Of a stretch of DNA of 64,000 bases, positions 48,326-61,960 are shown one piece after another. Source of the stretch: Catonia carolina (lineage: Eukaryota; Arthropoda; Insecta; Hemiptera; Achilidae). Position 1 is the first letter of the stretch. Each line of letters starts with the position of its first letter. The notes beneath the pieces were generated by a model. The model saw nothing but the letters and a program-made list of their open reading frames with translations. It made no database searches and was not told the DNA's origin. The position numbers and the translations under genes were made by a program. The stretch lies in the NCBI GenBank assembly GCA_035578175.1, contig JAQMRL010000001.1:375477220-375541219 (forward strand), in the 5' to 3' direction.

Positions 48326-48942
48326 ACAAAAACCTTACAGTTCACTAATGTCAACATACTTTGACCCTAGCAATTGACCAAAACTTTCAGATTTCATTGG
48401 TAGAACATCCACAATGAATGCAGCAACTACAAACCACAATATGAACGAACTGAAATTATGGTATTTTGGACCCAGGTCCATTTTACATATAGTTCAGGAA
48501 ACGACAAGAAGACAAAAAAATGTCCAGAATATATTGAAATTCTTGGTGAATAATCAAAAGCAAGAGAGAATAGATTGAATAAAAAAAAATTATCTAACCA
48601 ACGAGCAAATATTGGTTCCCTAATTGAATTAAGATTTATAAAAATGTTGAACACTTTCAGAAGAATATAAAAGCGGTCATGAACGCAATGAATTTTTCCC
48701 TACGGAAATTTTTGTATACCAATGCATCAGTATCTATTGGCTATTGGACATTGTTGTTATTCCCATGTTCATTTTGTAAATTCGCAACATAAATTAACCT
48801 ACTGAAGGAAATAGGGTTATATTACGTGAATACAAATTATTTATAGTTACGATGAAATCACAGGTCCTAAGATTTCCTTTTGGGTTATAAACTGAAAGTT
48901 TTACTTTTGAGTAAATAAACCTGATCCTAATAAACTAAATAA

Positions 48943-49300
48943 CGAAAAGAAAGTGGTCTGATATAACGAATCAAGCCTTGTTGCCAACTGCGGCAGTTAA
49001 CGCATCAAGTAAGGCAAGACAGCTATATCATCCAGCCGACCAACCGTTTATTCAGCAATACCTGGCCGTATTAGCAGAGGAAGAGAATGCGGCATGTTCC
49101 CACGAAGAAATTCGGCTATGCGGTTGATACAACAAAAAGGCATCAGAGAAGGGGTATCAGTCGACCTTGAAACGAGACGCCTACATTGCTCCAGGTCGTC
49201 GACCGCTTTACGTCATCACGAAGACTTAAAACAGCAGCGGATCAGCGGCAGCACATCGTCCTCGATCTCTGATCTAAGCCCGTATCCATTTCTGTAGAAA
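48943..49300 (+). other. GC-richer protein-like island, unidentified
   Basis: A plus-strand frame up to a stop near 49129 reads TAAVNASSKARQLYHPADQP then FIQQYLAVLAEEENAACSHE. An overlapping +1 frame (49094-49297, 67 codons) continues with ordinary codon use. Composition and amino-acid content look coding, unlike the intron around it. There is no clear acceptor or donor and no family that I recognise. It may be an exon of another gene, a processed fragment or an old element. Confidence 0.35.
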
Positions 49301-51783
49301 TATGCATACATCCATTGACATACCAGTAAACAAAGGATTATACAATCGTACTGGAAATTTAGTATAAAACAAAAGTATCCGCTGAACACTCATCTACATT
49401 TCATATTCATAAACACTCTTCTTTTAAATAGTCGGTCTAACAATGAACATTTTTAATCGATAACAGAAAAATGACGTAACAACTTTCCATAAAATATGTA
49501 GTTAAATGAAATATTTTATTGCCCGTTAAGTATTTCTACTAGTAAACGAAAACAGTAATCCGGTAGTCAAATAAAATTAACACACGATAACAAACCAAAC
49601 TAAGAGCTTTTGGAATGACAAGGAATACACAATGAAGAAACGAATCACAAAGACAAAGCTGAGGAAACTAATGCATTACAACCTCTAAGTGCTAAAACTA
49701 TGTGCAATACCGAATGCACAACACTAAACAAAAAACAAACAAACCCGAAAAACAAAGGAAGAATATACTAGGATCTAGAAACACAGAAGATGGATTAGCA
49801 ACCACGGAAAACTACGAATTTTACAAGAAAGTATCCAAATTTATTATTGTATAATTTATATATAATTTAGAAGAACTTAAAATACTCTATGAGATTGAGT
49901 AAAAGCAGAAGACGAACAAGGAAAATCTTTCATCAAAGTAAAAACTACAACCAAAAGGTTCAAACAGGCTAAAAATAGTCAGAAGAAAAAACAAATTAAA
50001 TCACTGACAGGGATAAACTTCGAAAAAAATTTAAAACACATGAAGGATGCCAGAAGAAAGTAACATATAGAAAGGACACAGCAACAAGGACAGAAGACGA
50101 AAAAGTACTTGAAACAGAAAAAGTGCCATTGTTATACCGCAGAGAACGATGTCATCAAAAACACCAAAGTAGAAATTTTGAAGAAGAAACAGAAAACGTA
50201 AGATAATTTAACTACCAATAAAAATGAGAATGTAAAATTTCTTTTCCCTAAGAAAAATTCAAAGGAGAAATCCTGAGAGAGAAAAATTAAATAGACTTAT
50301 ATAATACAATACACAATTACGTCCTAAATGGTGAAGTTGTGAAATCCAAAATATTGCAACTTAACTATAATGCTGAAATTGTGAACATTATTTTGATAAA
50401 ATGTTAAAATTCAAAACCCAAGGTCATTTCCTAGAAACTGATTAAGATAAAAAAAATGCATTAACCAGATAATCCGTATTTTATAACCCAGAATTCAAAA
50501 ATATTATATCTATTAGTAAATAAAACTAACACTGGAAATCCAATAAAATAAAATACGGATCTAAAGAGAATGTAACCCGTAATCTACAAAGAGTAAAAAT
50601 CCGTAAAATAAATCGGATTTTATGTTACGAGAATTTAAAAATTTAACAAATTACGTATAACGTTTTTAAAATATGGTTTTAAATTTACAAGGTTTTCTTA
50701 CTACAATTACAACAATTACTGAAATTGCTCTCATAAAAATGCTAATGGTGAATGATTTATGACTATAACTTTAAAAAACATCTCCCTGTTCTAAAATTAA
50801 ATTTAAGTTGCACACTTTAGCTTAACAATGATTATAAAAGAATAGAATAGACTAACTTTCAGAAACTTGTCACATGATACAATAGTAATCTTTAAGACGG
50901 TCCTCGATTGGCCGAAACTGTCGATAGATAAACGTCGAAGCCCTCATAATCTGGCTGATTCACTCACTCCATCTCTAATATCCCGAGCTAAAATTTTAAA
51001 GAACTAAAATTTGGTTTATTTTAGGCCTTTGAGATTGGACAATAAAAAAACTAAAGCATTTGCAATTTAACCCTATATAGGTTTTTGGTAAGTACACTAG
51101 CAGTAAGGTCGATTTTATTTAAGAATATGCTATGCAGTTGAACCTTATTGACATTTTATGGTGTTATAGATGTTCTCTGGTAAGTAGGCTATCCATATTC
51201 TTAAATTAGTACGCAGCGACCATTTGCTTCGAGAATTGCACGAATGTGGTAAGGATTCATACCAGTGTACGCTACAGTGTTGTTACTTTTGTACATTGTT
51301 TAGAAAATTCGAGTTTTTTACGGGAAAGCAAGCATTCACGGTAATATAAAGATAAGTTATTCTACACATTTTTTTTGTTATGCAATACTACAAGTTGCTT
51401 TAATAAGCATTTTTACCACTAACATTACGTGATCCCCATTTCAATAAACGTTCCTTGGTAAGTATACTCACCAGCTTAACATCAAAACAAATAAATGTCT
51501 TACTGTTCTGGCACGAGAAATACGTTATTCAAATCCCGGTAAAGCAAAATTTAACATTTTACAACATATATATTTTCCCCCCGTAGTACTGCCCTATAAA
51601 TGGGTAAACCCTTGCGCCTAAAAAACGAAGTGACTACGCTCAAACGATAAACATTAGGCCAATACTTTCCTGAAAATCTACGTACTTTAGTAAACATCGG
51701 CAACAATCTGTAAGTGATGGGCTAGAAAAATAAAAGCATTTCAATTACGGCCAATTGCATTAAAAAGAAATAGAAAGAGGTTA
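49301..51783. other. AT-rich intron with purine-rich stretch 49600-50280
   Basis: The purine-rich stretch reads as Lys/Gln-rich broken frames (for example KRFKQAKNSQKKKQIK) with many stops. I cannot tell a decayed LINE from low complexity. The rest is unremarkable. Confidence 0.4.
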
Positions 51784-52121
51784 CTGTTTAGATTAAAAGC
51801 CGAAAGTAAAACGTACTGAGGTGATTACAATTGCCTTCCTCACTGAGTGGAAAAGTATGTGGGCCCTCTGAAAAGCATCCTACTTTTCACCCTGCAAATG
51901 ACATATTCATTTCATTCACCACAGGGTCCGGGTGTATAATAAAATTCATTACTCTCAGAGAGATAACTCTGACTAGCGTATTTTACAACACTACTTCGGT
52001 TTTTAAATACTTCAGTCATATAATAATTGGCTGATCATGTGATAAGAAACAGAACTATTTTTTGTAACCCTGGAACAAGCAGATCGAGAAATAATTTAAC
52101 ACTCCACCTGCCTGATATGGA
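51784..52121 (-). mobile_element. Fam-A SINE copy, internally deleted
   Basis: TGTTTAGATTAAAAGCCGAA to CCACCTGCCTGATATGG. The hairpin and the following about 40 bp are damaged. Confidence 0.8.
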
Positions 52122-54720
52122 AATGGGAAAGAGGTTAACAACTTTTAAAAAATAAATTACTTCTGCACCTTCCCAAAGAGGAAAGAGCGATTAGTATTCT
52201 TGAAGTTATTCCTAGGATAAGCGGAAAAAGCAACACATCAGTTTCGGTATTTAATGGACCCTCAATGGGTAAGAATAATGCAGCGCGCGTGGTCACAATT
52301 AGAGGTACAATTCATAAAACGCATGTATTACAATATAATGTAAATGTTAAGACACAACATTCAGATCTACAAGATTAAAACAAGTTAACAAAAATTTGAA
52401 TATTTTATCACTGAACAAGGAAAAAAATTGAAGACAAGAACGTGTTAAAAGCAAAAGTGAAACACAAACCAACCCGTTGAAAAACAAGAGCCCTCAGAAT
52501 CCAACGCAAAAAACAATTTACCAGGAAAGCACACTTCAAATTACTAACCTTTATTACATAGTAAGCCGGAATAAATTAATCAGCGGAACTTAAATTAAGT
52601 GGATTGTAATAATCAAGATACTTATTACTAAATATGTTCAAAGAGTACACGAGATAATAAATTAAGATATACCAGAGCTTATTTTATTTTTAACAGGCTT
52701 GAAATTTATGTTCAAGAAGTACATTAATAATGTATTTATATTTAATCTTAAATCGCATTAGAACATGTTAATACTAATTATAACATTTATATTAAAAATA
52801 ACCACGAATATGACTTCGTTCAGCATGGCAGTCGCAAGTCGTTGAAAACTACACAAATTAAAAATATCAGCCTCAAATCTGAAAAAGTACTTTATTTAAA
52901 ATTTAATTTTTAATAATAATAGCTATTAATAGCATAGTAACAGATCTTATGTATGCAAAACATTAAATAGGTAATTCTTGAAAATTTAAAAGTATAATTT
53001 ACAGCGGGCAATAAAAGAATGAAAATGGTCAAAAGCTAATGAAACTTTGGTTTTAATTAAGTCAAGTTTTCACTTCTAAGAAACCTTTCAGTCCATCACA
53101 ATACCATTGTATAATGAAATTTTAAGAGTTTAAAAGAGTGAAACATCGGGTTTTAGCCAATACCTTAAAAACAATATGTTTATTAACTTTATTAGGAAAA
53201 CTCAACAACCGTACACTTAAACAAGGAGTGAATGAGATTATTATAAAATGTGCTTTAAGACTTAAGAGATCACCACTCAATAGTGAGCTACTCCATCGCG
53301 GGCGTAAACGTCTGCGGGAATTTTCGGGAAGGTATGGTAGATTTAGGTAGCGTACAAGTTTGTTGTTATGGTGAGAAATGTTTAATGGAATCTTGTGTAA
53401 ATTTTACGAAATAAGTCGTTTACGGAATTTTGAGGTCATTGGTAACGTAAAAGGGAGCATTTGTAATTTGTATGTAGGCCCAACTGATAAAGTAGCTTGT
53501 ATAATTAATTATAAGCTACAAACAACATAGAATTGTGAAATTTACAGCAGCTATCAGGAATGTTAAAAAGGTGTAAAACATAAGCGCTGTTTCCACCAGT
53601 TGTTAACATATGAAAGTTTATCAATTAGTTAGTTACAACCAGTTGCTAACTGATAAAAGTTTATCAAAGTTCCAATGCTTATTAAAGACAGAAAAAACTT
53701 GACAAAGCAGATGTTCGAACAGATGCACAATGAGCAGGTGATTGTACATTGAAAATTACTAAGTACGGAGAGAAAAGATTGTCTGGAAATTACCCTTCAG
53801 GATTTTTAGTGATATTTATCTCAATCTTATTTATAACCAAACTTTAATTATACAGCATTTCGTCAATGAGAAAGTTAGTACAAAAAATAAGATAAAAACT
53901 ACGTTGTAATAAAAATTAAAAAAAAAGTTCAACAAACTTCTTAACATCACCTACTAAATAAATATTACAAATACATAAATTTTTGGGAAAATGTTTAAGA
54001 AATAAATGGAGTATGAGCGAATTTCACATTCTCGATAATTTTCAAGCACAACTACACTAGTCACTGACCGAATTTGATGGTGTACCACAAATAAACGAAC
54101 CTGAAGTAAAAGAATAATTAACTGTGACAAAAAAGGTTATGTAGTATAATTTAGGTAATTTACAAAAAAAAACTGTTAGGTACCTGGGTTTACACAGTCC
54201 TAATTTATTATTACGAATCCTTGCCATGTTTTATACTCCTGTTGGGAGTCTCCCGGATTTCAATTGCTCAAATAAATTAAATTTAAATAAAAATGCTTTC
54301 CATGACGTAGCTTGTTAGAACATTAATAACTTAGCAGTCAGCAAAATAAATCGAATATTTTTTTAATGTTTCTGATTCACCAATGGAAACTGGTAAAATA
54401 ATTTAATAATTAAAATTTTCAAAAAATTTATTAAATTAGGTAACATTTAAACAATGAACTTTTACTGATTTATTTAATCATAGGTAATGATGTTGCTCCT
54501 CAGATATTATGTGTTCTCTGTTTTTCTGTATATTGTTGAGACTGGACCTTGAACTGGGCGACTGCAAGCCGGCTTGAGGCTTTTGAACTGTGGTTCTATA
54601 GAAAAATAATGTTGAAAATAAATAATGTTTTAACTGTGGTTGTATAGAAAGTCAGCAATGTTGGAAGTTTTGTTGAGAATGAACAAAGGTCTGGAATTGG
54701 TAAAAATTGTTATGTGCAAC
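52122..54720. other. AT-rich intron
   Basis: Nothing supported on either strand. A 70-codon plus frame at 53138-53350 has no recognisable similarity. Confidence 0.4.
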
Positions 54721-54721
54721 T

Positions 54722-54957
54722 CGTGAGCTGCAGTACCTCGGGCATTTTATGAGAAATCAAAAAAAGATATGATCTACTGCCGGGGAAGATAAAAAGAAAG
54801 AGGAATCCTGATAGAAAAATTTCCTGGCTCACCAATTTGAGGACCTGGTTCGATAAGAGCTTCTACGGAATTGTTCCGGATTGCGACTAATAAGATAAAA
54901 ATAGCCTTGATGATCGCCAACATCCGAACCGGAAAGGCAGGACAAGAAGAAGAAGAA
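54722..54957 (+). pseudogene. LINE-B 3' end fossil
   Basis: Frame fragments YLGHFMRNQKK-like, RKISWLTNLRTWFDKS and, after a shift, ELFRIATNKIKIALMIANIR parallel the LINE-B copies at 23637 and 34304. It ends in (AAG)n. Two frameshifts and stops mark it as dead. Confidence 0.82.
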
Positions 54958-56257
54958 TGATATAGCATAATAATAATCATAATATTTTCAACTTAAAACT
55001 AAAGTAACTTATGATTCTAATTCATAAAAGACGACGAAATTTCTTTAAAAATATTTTATGAAAGTTTAAGGAATAGAGTATGAAAAATAATTCGGACACA
55101 AATTTAAAACGGAACTGATTGATATTGATGAATAAAAAATATATTTTATAATAGAATCGAAAATAAATTTTCAATTAATTATTTATAAAAATTTTAAGAA
55201 CCGCTGATAAATACAAGAATGTTTGTTTTAAGAAGAAACAAAAATTTATTCAACAACAGATATAAATACTGTATATACACAAAGAAAAAAACTAAACACA
55301 ACCAAAACTAATATTGACAAATATTTGGCAAGCTACCCAAATAACCGGCCTTGACCATGTGGTATTGACATCACTGAGGGAGAAACTTTCCCAATAAATT
55401 AATCATACTTAATGTATCTTGCCGAAGAATATGATTAAGCCACCGGTACAATTTTATGTTACAAAATAAAATTTTGAACATTTAAAATACATTCAGGGCC
55501 ATTTTAATACGTTCATAAAACGTACAATAAATTATACAAAATTTAAGTACAAAAGTGTTTCTTTCTTTAATTAATTAATTAACACCAGAGTGACAATTAA
55601 AATGATAACCACTTAAAAGTAAGCGATCGATAAAACCTTTCCATTTAAATACACCTTTTACAACACAACTTTGGTACAATAATGTTAAATAGTACTTTTA
55701 ACATTTACAGGAAGTACTTCAGTTACATTTAGGCCACGTAAATTGAGATTAACACAAGCAGACATGCCAAACGACCTTGATTACAATTTCAATTTCTCAT
55801 TCAGGCTTATCAGTATCATTTAAGACAAAACTCACCAAAGATAAATGTTGAAAAATACAATTGATTAGAAAATGAGTGATTGGAAGTTTTTTTTAAAATG
55901 TCCGCAATTTAAACAAATTTATCTACTTGTGTTTTATATACTGTATCTCTCTCTACTTTTGGGAATCTTCTGAATGAACTTCACAAAATTTACATGGCTA
56001 CAAAAATTAAAAAGCTGATTAACCCTTTCAGTGCCGAAACAATATTTAAAAGTGTGATCTTATCCATTTAACTTGAATAAGGGTGTACAAAAAATGCCAG
56101 CCCTTATTTCGAAAAGTTGCAGGCTTAAAAGCCTACCATTGCTAACCAAAATTTAAAAGTAACTGGAAACTAAAATGTCCTGTTAAAAATTAATTATTAT
56201 TGTGTTAATAAAAAAAGAAATAAATCGTTCTAACACTAAAAATATTTAAAATAATAT
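54958..56257. other. AT-rich intron
   Basis: Nothing supported. Confidence 0.4.
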
Positions 56258-56430
56258 TTTTAGTTTATTTAAAGTTGCATCGACAGGTTGGTTATTTCCA
56301 ACAACTGTGAGTTTTTGGTACATTTACGGTGGTTTTAACCTGTTAAAATTTCCAGATTCTAGCCGGGAATCGAACCCGGGATCTATCGCTTTGTAGGCTA
56401 GTGCGCTAGTCACTACACCACGGAGGTGGT
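56258..56430 (-). mobile_element. tRNA-headed SINE, type 1 tail
   Basis: Minus strand: CCTCCGTGGTGTAGTGACTA, B-box GGGTTCGATTCCCGG, and tail arms AGTTG ... CAACT in place of AGTCG ... CGACT, a compensatory pair change relative to 20228-20393. Confidence 0.85.
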
Positions 56431-57747
56431 TTCAAAATACATTATTCCATTAATTTTTGTTTAAAAGTTTATTTGGAAATGTTTGGTTCATCCGGACCAC
56501 GACACTTTATGGATAACTTGCGGTCGGACGTCATCACTACGTAAAATATATCGACGTCCTGTTTTCCGGACGATCGTACTGAAAGGGTTAAGACTTCTAA
56601 TTACCATATTATTACCTATAACTTCTCGGCAAATTTACACTATTCATAACTACTCAATTTGATCGATCCATTTTATGTATTATAGCTTGAAATAAGACGT
56701 GAACCTCTAATGGGGTTTATCTACGTGAAGTTCCAACCGATTTTATTAAACAATTCACAGCAAATTTCTACCGACTAAATCCAAACCTACACTGTATCCG
56801 TCACGGCACGGCCACATCAGTTTTGGAAACAATTATACGAATTTTTTCTATGCTAAACTAAATAATACACAGGAATTTTACAACAAACTCAATAACCACA
56901 GATAAAATACTGGACTACATGTAATTCTGATACTTAAAACATTAACTATGCGGTATCTTATATTTTTAACAGGCTAAAGCAGAATTCTAAGTAAACCTTA
57001 AACATGAGGTTAAAACCTCATCTTAAAATGAGGTTGTAAAACCTCATCCTAACAAAAAACCATCCGCACTGCTTTCACAACATCAATAAAAACCACGATT
57101 CAGGAAACAGCGACTACCCAACGGAAAAACGCATCCTTTCAGCTAAAAAAAACCGATAATTTAAAACCACTTCACATAAACTATTGATATTGTTCCAGCA
57201 TATTAAGTAGCTGTATTAATTAAAGAAATATAAAATAAGAAAAATATAATGTTTTAATTAACCCATCACCCGAATATTCTCTTCTTTCCCGATTACCTGA
57301 AGATCCAAAATTCCCCATATTTGTTTCTTAGGGGTAACAAAAAGTAGTAACTACTAAACAAATATTATTTCCGTACATTTCCGCAGAACTCGAGTTGCAA
57401 AATTGAACATGTACATGATATCTAGAAGGAACAGAAGTCTAAAACTGTTACATTTCGACCATTGCTCCTGAAGTGTCTGACAAGAACGTAACTAAAGCAA
57501 TAAATGATATTTCTTTAACATCCTAAAACGCTGTAACTCTAAAAATCCGCAATAATATTCCAAAAAATGATACATTGAAAACTTGAAATGTAAAATGCAA
57601 CCGGGAAACGTAATAAATTCGTTAATTTAATTTATCTCTCCATATTTAGTAGTTGTTTATGTTCAACACATAATATTCGGGTATATAAAACAGATGTTTT
57701 TAATAAATTTAAGTATTGACTGTATAAATACGTGACAATTCTGTTAT
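56431..57747. other. AT-rich intron
   Basis: Nothing supported. A small direct repeat of AAACCTCATC and ATGAGGTT lies at 57005-57045. Confidence 0.4.
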
Positions 57748-58139
57748 TGTTGTTTAGGTCATCAGCCGAAAGGCTGGTTTGAACCTGTAGAGGTTTTACT
57801 AAGTAAATCGAGGAGTGAGGTGGTTTACCATTGCCTTCCTCACTCAGTGGAAGAGTACACTTATCAGCATGCCAGGCCTTCTGAAAAGCATATATTTTCC
57901 ACTCTGCAAATGACACTTTCACTTCATTCACCACAGGGTCTGGCTGTATAATAAAATCCAATGCTTTCAGATGAGATAACTTTGATTAGTGTCTTTTACA
58001 CCTCTACCTCTTCTGTTCTTAAATGATTCAGTCATTTAATTGGCTGACCATGTGATAAGAAACAGAACTATTTATTTTAGCTCTGCAACTAACAGATTGA
58101 GTGTAAATAATTTGACACTCCGCCTGTCTGTTATGGGCA
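57748..58139 (-). mobile_element. Fam-A SINE copy
   Basis: Full length with an intact CAGCC-GAAA-GGCTG hairpin. The flanks GTGACAATTCT and GTGATAATTTT may be a diverged target duplication. The internal frame is open on the minus strand through and past the element. Confidence 0.9.
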
Positions 58140-58603
58140 AGTGATAATTTTATAGCACTTAATGAAATAAGTGTACAACGGCACGGTGTAATGTATAAGT
58201 TACAGTAGATTCAAAGTTAGAAAAAGCTTAGAGTTGAAGCACAGCAAAAAGGAAGGTATGTACAATATAATGTCGCAACTACGACAGCCAAGGCTGGCCT
58301 GACCTTCACTTCAATACATCCTTGCTCAATAACACAATAATACCAACCAACTATGTAATGTAGTAATGTCTTATGTACTGTATATAGTTTGGCAGGCGAC
58401 TGAAACTACCATGAATAATATTATAAGTAATAGAACAGATAGCCTAGATTAATCACTATAAATAACCATTCAACTTGCAATAACTTGCATAATACACTAT
58501 AAATACTTAAAAGTGAAATAACAATATGAATATATAAGCGAACCTATAAGTTGAAATCACTGCTGAATAACATTTTTTTAAATAAAATTTCAGTAATGAC
58601 TAA
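58140..58603. other. AT-rich intron
   Basis: Nothing supported. Confidence 0.4.
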
Positions 58604-58995
58604 CCCACCGGGTTGGTCTAGAGGTAAAGTCGTCGCCAAAATCAGCTGTTTAACAGCTGATTTTCGGAGATGAAGGTTCCTGGTTCAAATCCTAGTAAAG
58701 GACTTACTTTTAGGTAACTTACTTTAGGTAAAGGGTCTTACTTTTGTAAGAATTTGAATACTAGACAGTGGTTACCGGTGTACTTTGATGGTTGGGGTTT
58801 ATTAACCATACTCTCTCAGGAATGGTCGGCCTGGGTCTGTACACGTCTCATTTACACCTCATTTACTTCGTCTCTACGTCTCATTCGGCCTCATTTACAC
58901 GTCATACACATCATCCTCATCTCATTGGGTCATGGGGTTGCTTTTTGTTCTAAATTGAACAGATTGCAACGTACACAAATTAGGAATAAAAGTAT
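58604..58995 (+). mobile_element. SINE-C copy
   Basis: Best copy of the family: CCACCGGGTTGGTCTAGAGG head (A-box-like), B-box GGTTCAAATCC, 3' end GTACACAAATTAGGAATAAA. ATGACTAAC occurs at the left (58596) and right (58996) and is a likely target duplication. Short internal reiterations of TTACTTTTAGGTAA and CTCATTTACAC are peculiar to this copy. Confidence 0.88.
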
Positions 58996-59104
58996 ATGAC
59001 TAACATTAGTTGAACCACAGTTAAGAATAGATTTATACCATAATTTTCACCCAAACAAGGATAGTCGTAGCATAAACGTAAAATACCAAGATACAAACCC
59101 AAAT

Positions 59105-59482
59105 TGCCCATTACGGGCACGTGGAATGTTAAATTATGTACTCGATCTGTTGGTCCCAGGGCTACAAAAAATAATTATGTTTCTTATCACATAGTCAGCC
59201 AATTATATGACTGACCTATTTAAGAACAGGAGAGGTAGAGGTGTTAAAAGACACTAGTCAAGAATTATCTCCTCTGAGAGTAATGAGTTTCACTATACAG
59301 CCACATCCTGTGGTGAATGAAGTGAACGTGTCATTTGCAGGGTGGAAAGTGGGTGCTTTTCGGAGGGCCTGGCATGCTAATAAGCAAACTCTTTCAACTT
59401 AGTGAGGAAGGCATGGTAAACCACTTCACTCCTCGTTACTTAGTAAAAAAAATTATTTGTTTGGCTGATGACCTAAACAACA
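59105..59482 (+). mobile_element. Fam-A SINE copy
   Basis: TGCCCATTACGGGCACGTGG to GCTGATGACCTAAACAACA. The 5' arm of the hairpin is deleted (AAAAAAATTATTTGTTTGGC). Confidence 0.83.
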
Positions 59483-59634
59483 TCGTCGAATTAACAACGC
59501 AACTTATTTTAGTAGAACAAATTTTGGACAATAACAAAATCTAAAAGCCATTAAAATTTTAATTCTAATACAGAGTGAAATTTCATTATCTGAAATGGGC
59601 GATGAAACAGAATTATATAAAACACGATATTGAT

Positions 59635-60172
59635 GGAAATAATAACTTTCCTGAATTCATTTTCTTGATTGAGTATCAAATCAGGAGGAAGCTTGTTTCC
59701 ATCGGCTGTTATGCATAACATCACTGTTATTCACAGTTTCCCGTACCCAGTAGTTTTCTATTGTGATTCTTTGGCACCTTTCAAATCGATCGTGTAGTTT
59801 CTAGGCATATCGAAATAGACTGGAGTTTCGTTTGTATTAACTATCTGATCAAGAGTTTAGGTATTTTCAGTTTGTTAAGTTAAAACCATGGCGCTGGAAA
59901 TTCACAAGCTGCGTTTCAAAATCAAAAATTGCGTCTGTGTTCGGGTCGCTTCTACGAATTCCGATAATTATATTAAGTTTTATTTTAAAAGATAATTTAT
60001 TTTATCTTATAAACCATAGTAGATGTCTCATACGTAGTTTAGAGTGGTAATATACCGGTTCAAAGATAAGTGAGTGACTGTAACACACCTTCGAAGAATG
60101 TAAGACGCACATAGCTTTTCGAGGTATCAAATTGTGAAAAAGGAGCATCTTAGAATCGAGGAAATACGGTAT
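59635..60172 (-). pseudogene. pogo/Tigger-like transposase fossil (DDE region)
   Basis: The minus strand reads LDQIVNTNETPVYFDMPRNY, then TIDLKGAKESQ, stop, KTTGYGKL, stop, ITVMLCITADGNKLPPDLIL. This is the unmistakable core of a DDE_1 (pogo/Tigger/jerky) transposase: the (D)ETPV.FDMP block, KGA(K) and the TVML..ADG.KLPP block. The usual Asp of DETP is Asn here. At 60145-60172 the minus strand has ACCGTATTTCCTCGATTCTA, similar to known ends of such elements. At least two stops show inactivity. Confidence 0.78.
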
Positions 60173-61391
60173 TTCTTCACTCGTTGAGTAATTATGCTAA
60201 CAATTTGTCAAATGCTGAAAGGAGACACGTTCAGAATTAGAACCAAACCTTTTTCAAAATTTTACTGACCGAGAAGGTGGAGAATAAATATAAACAATCC
60301 AAAACACCAAGGCAAAGTACGATACCAATACATACGTTATGGCATATAACTTGTATTGTATTCACTGAATACAAAGCAAACGGTAAAATCTGCAATACAG
60401 TTGACGAAATAGTGCAAAACTTCTCACAAATACAAGATATTTTCATACTATGTAATTCTTCCACCATAAACTATGATATCGGATATTTAAATTTCCCCGC
60501 CCGGAAACTTATAAACCCTAAACTGTGCCTCGGATAAGCTGGAATACCACAGAGAATACCAAGACGTTTGGTTACCCAATTCGTGTAGCTTTCCTCCGAA
60601 AATAATCATAATTTTTATTTAATAAATTTCTAAACATTTTAGATCTAAAATATTTTTTAAGTACAACTTTAATTTACATTAATTACAAATTTACTTTACT
60701 TTTTTAATTTACAACATTCAGAAATTTAAAAAAATAACAACACCTGTAGTTTTCTTCCTATACAGTGGTGTATAAATCGATTTCATGGATTGCGTTAGTA
60801 GTAATAATTCTGGAGTATTATATCGTAGTCAGAACTTAGTCGAGGGTCGAATAAGGAACTTCAGTTTATCAAAAAGTACTATTATTGAATCCGAACAGAA
60901 AATTAAATTGAACAAACAAAAACAAAACACCAATCCAAAGAGTATGGAGAAAAATACTGCTACTTATTTATACATACAACTACTGTACAATCTATTCCCT
61001 CCCTCCTTTTCCCCTTCCCTAACTAAATATTAAATAACTCGGTCACTAGCATGGGATTAACGAGCGGAAATAGAGAATACGTACTGTAATAAAAAGAACA
61101 CATTTCAGAAGGGGAGAGGTAGTAGTTGATCAAGAATAGTAAGAAAAGTGGCAGCATCTCGCTTGTTTTCGAACATCTGGCAGTTGTCTGTTAAAGACAC
61201 GTGCCAGCTGAGATGCTCCCGCTCTTACAAAAACACAGCTCTCAATGTGCCAGCAAACACAACACATGCGCAAATACGAAACTCATATGAAATCGGAGGA
61301 AAAATTAAAAATAGGTGAACAATCTTGAAGCTATATTTAAAAAAGGTGTCCAAGTAATCCGTTTTTAAAACAACAGTAATATACTTTATAG
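60173..61391. other. Intron with GC-richer patch 61100-61290
   Basis: Frames in both directions at 60237-60537 lack recognisable similarity. The patch at 61100-61290 (GCCAGCTGAGATGCTCCCGC) is unassigned. Confidence 0.4.
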
Positions 61392-61520
61392 TGTTAAAAA
61401 TACTTTAAGATCACATACAAAATATTCACAAAATGTGACAAATTATGCTTGGAGGGGGAATAACAGAAAATTCCGTATTTTTTTGACGCGTTCAGCATAA
61501 ATTTTTGAACAGAATATACG
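61392..61520. repeat. Direct repeat, left unit
   Basis: About 115 bp sharing TACTTTAAGATCACATAC, CAAATTATGCTTGGAGGGGG and GTTCAGCATAAATTTTTGAA with 62229-62345. Confidence 0.88.
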
Positions 61521-61860
61521 TAAATATGCTTTTCGTTCACGAAAACGGAACCTTTAAACAAAATATGATTTTTACAAAAAAAAACCCCTCTTCTAATACT
61601 TACAACAAACTCATGAGTCAAATCGTAAAAATAAAATCGAAAACTTTCATAGAATCCCTTCGATAAATTAACTAACGATAAATACAAATAAGCATGGCTA
61701 TGAATTAATTTTGTTAAGTATCATGAGTTTGGATACAAGAATCACGTGTAACCCGAATCAGACATTCATATTTGTTTACGGTTAGGAGTTTTCTTTAAGT
61801 AACAACTTTCACGATAAAAAATACAATTACAATAATTTTATTAACTTTTACTCGTACTGT

Positions 61861-61960
61861 ATTTGTTACTGGGAACTTTATTTTATAGAAAACTACCCAA
61901 TTTGATCGCTGCTTTTCGCTGTATTTTTGGGATACGTTTTGTGAATATTTCGTATGTAGG
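61861..61960. repeat. Rep-P left part
   Basis: GGGAACTTTATTTTATAGAA, AACTACCCAATTTGATCGCT and CTGTATTTTTGGGATACG match one end of the 23362-23590 copy. The other end resumes at 62346. Confidence 0.6.

Noticed and set aside
49600..50280. Lys-rich broken frames resembling a LINE ORF
   Set aside because: Many stops and low complexity; no conserved reverse-transcriptase or endonuclease motif could be found.
54774..54980. 68-codon minus-strand frame
   Set aside because: Antisense of the LINE-B tail at 54722-54957.
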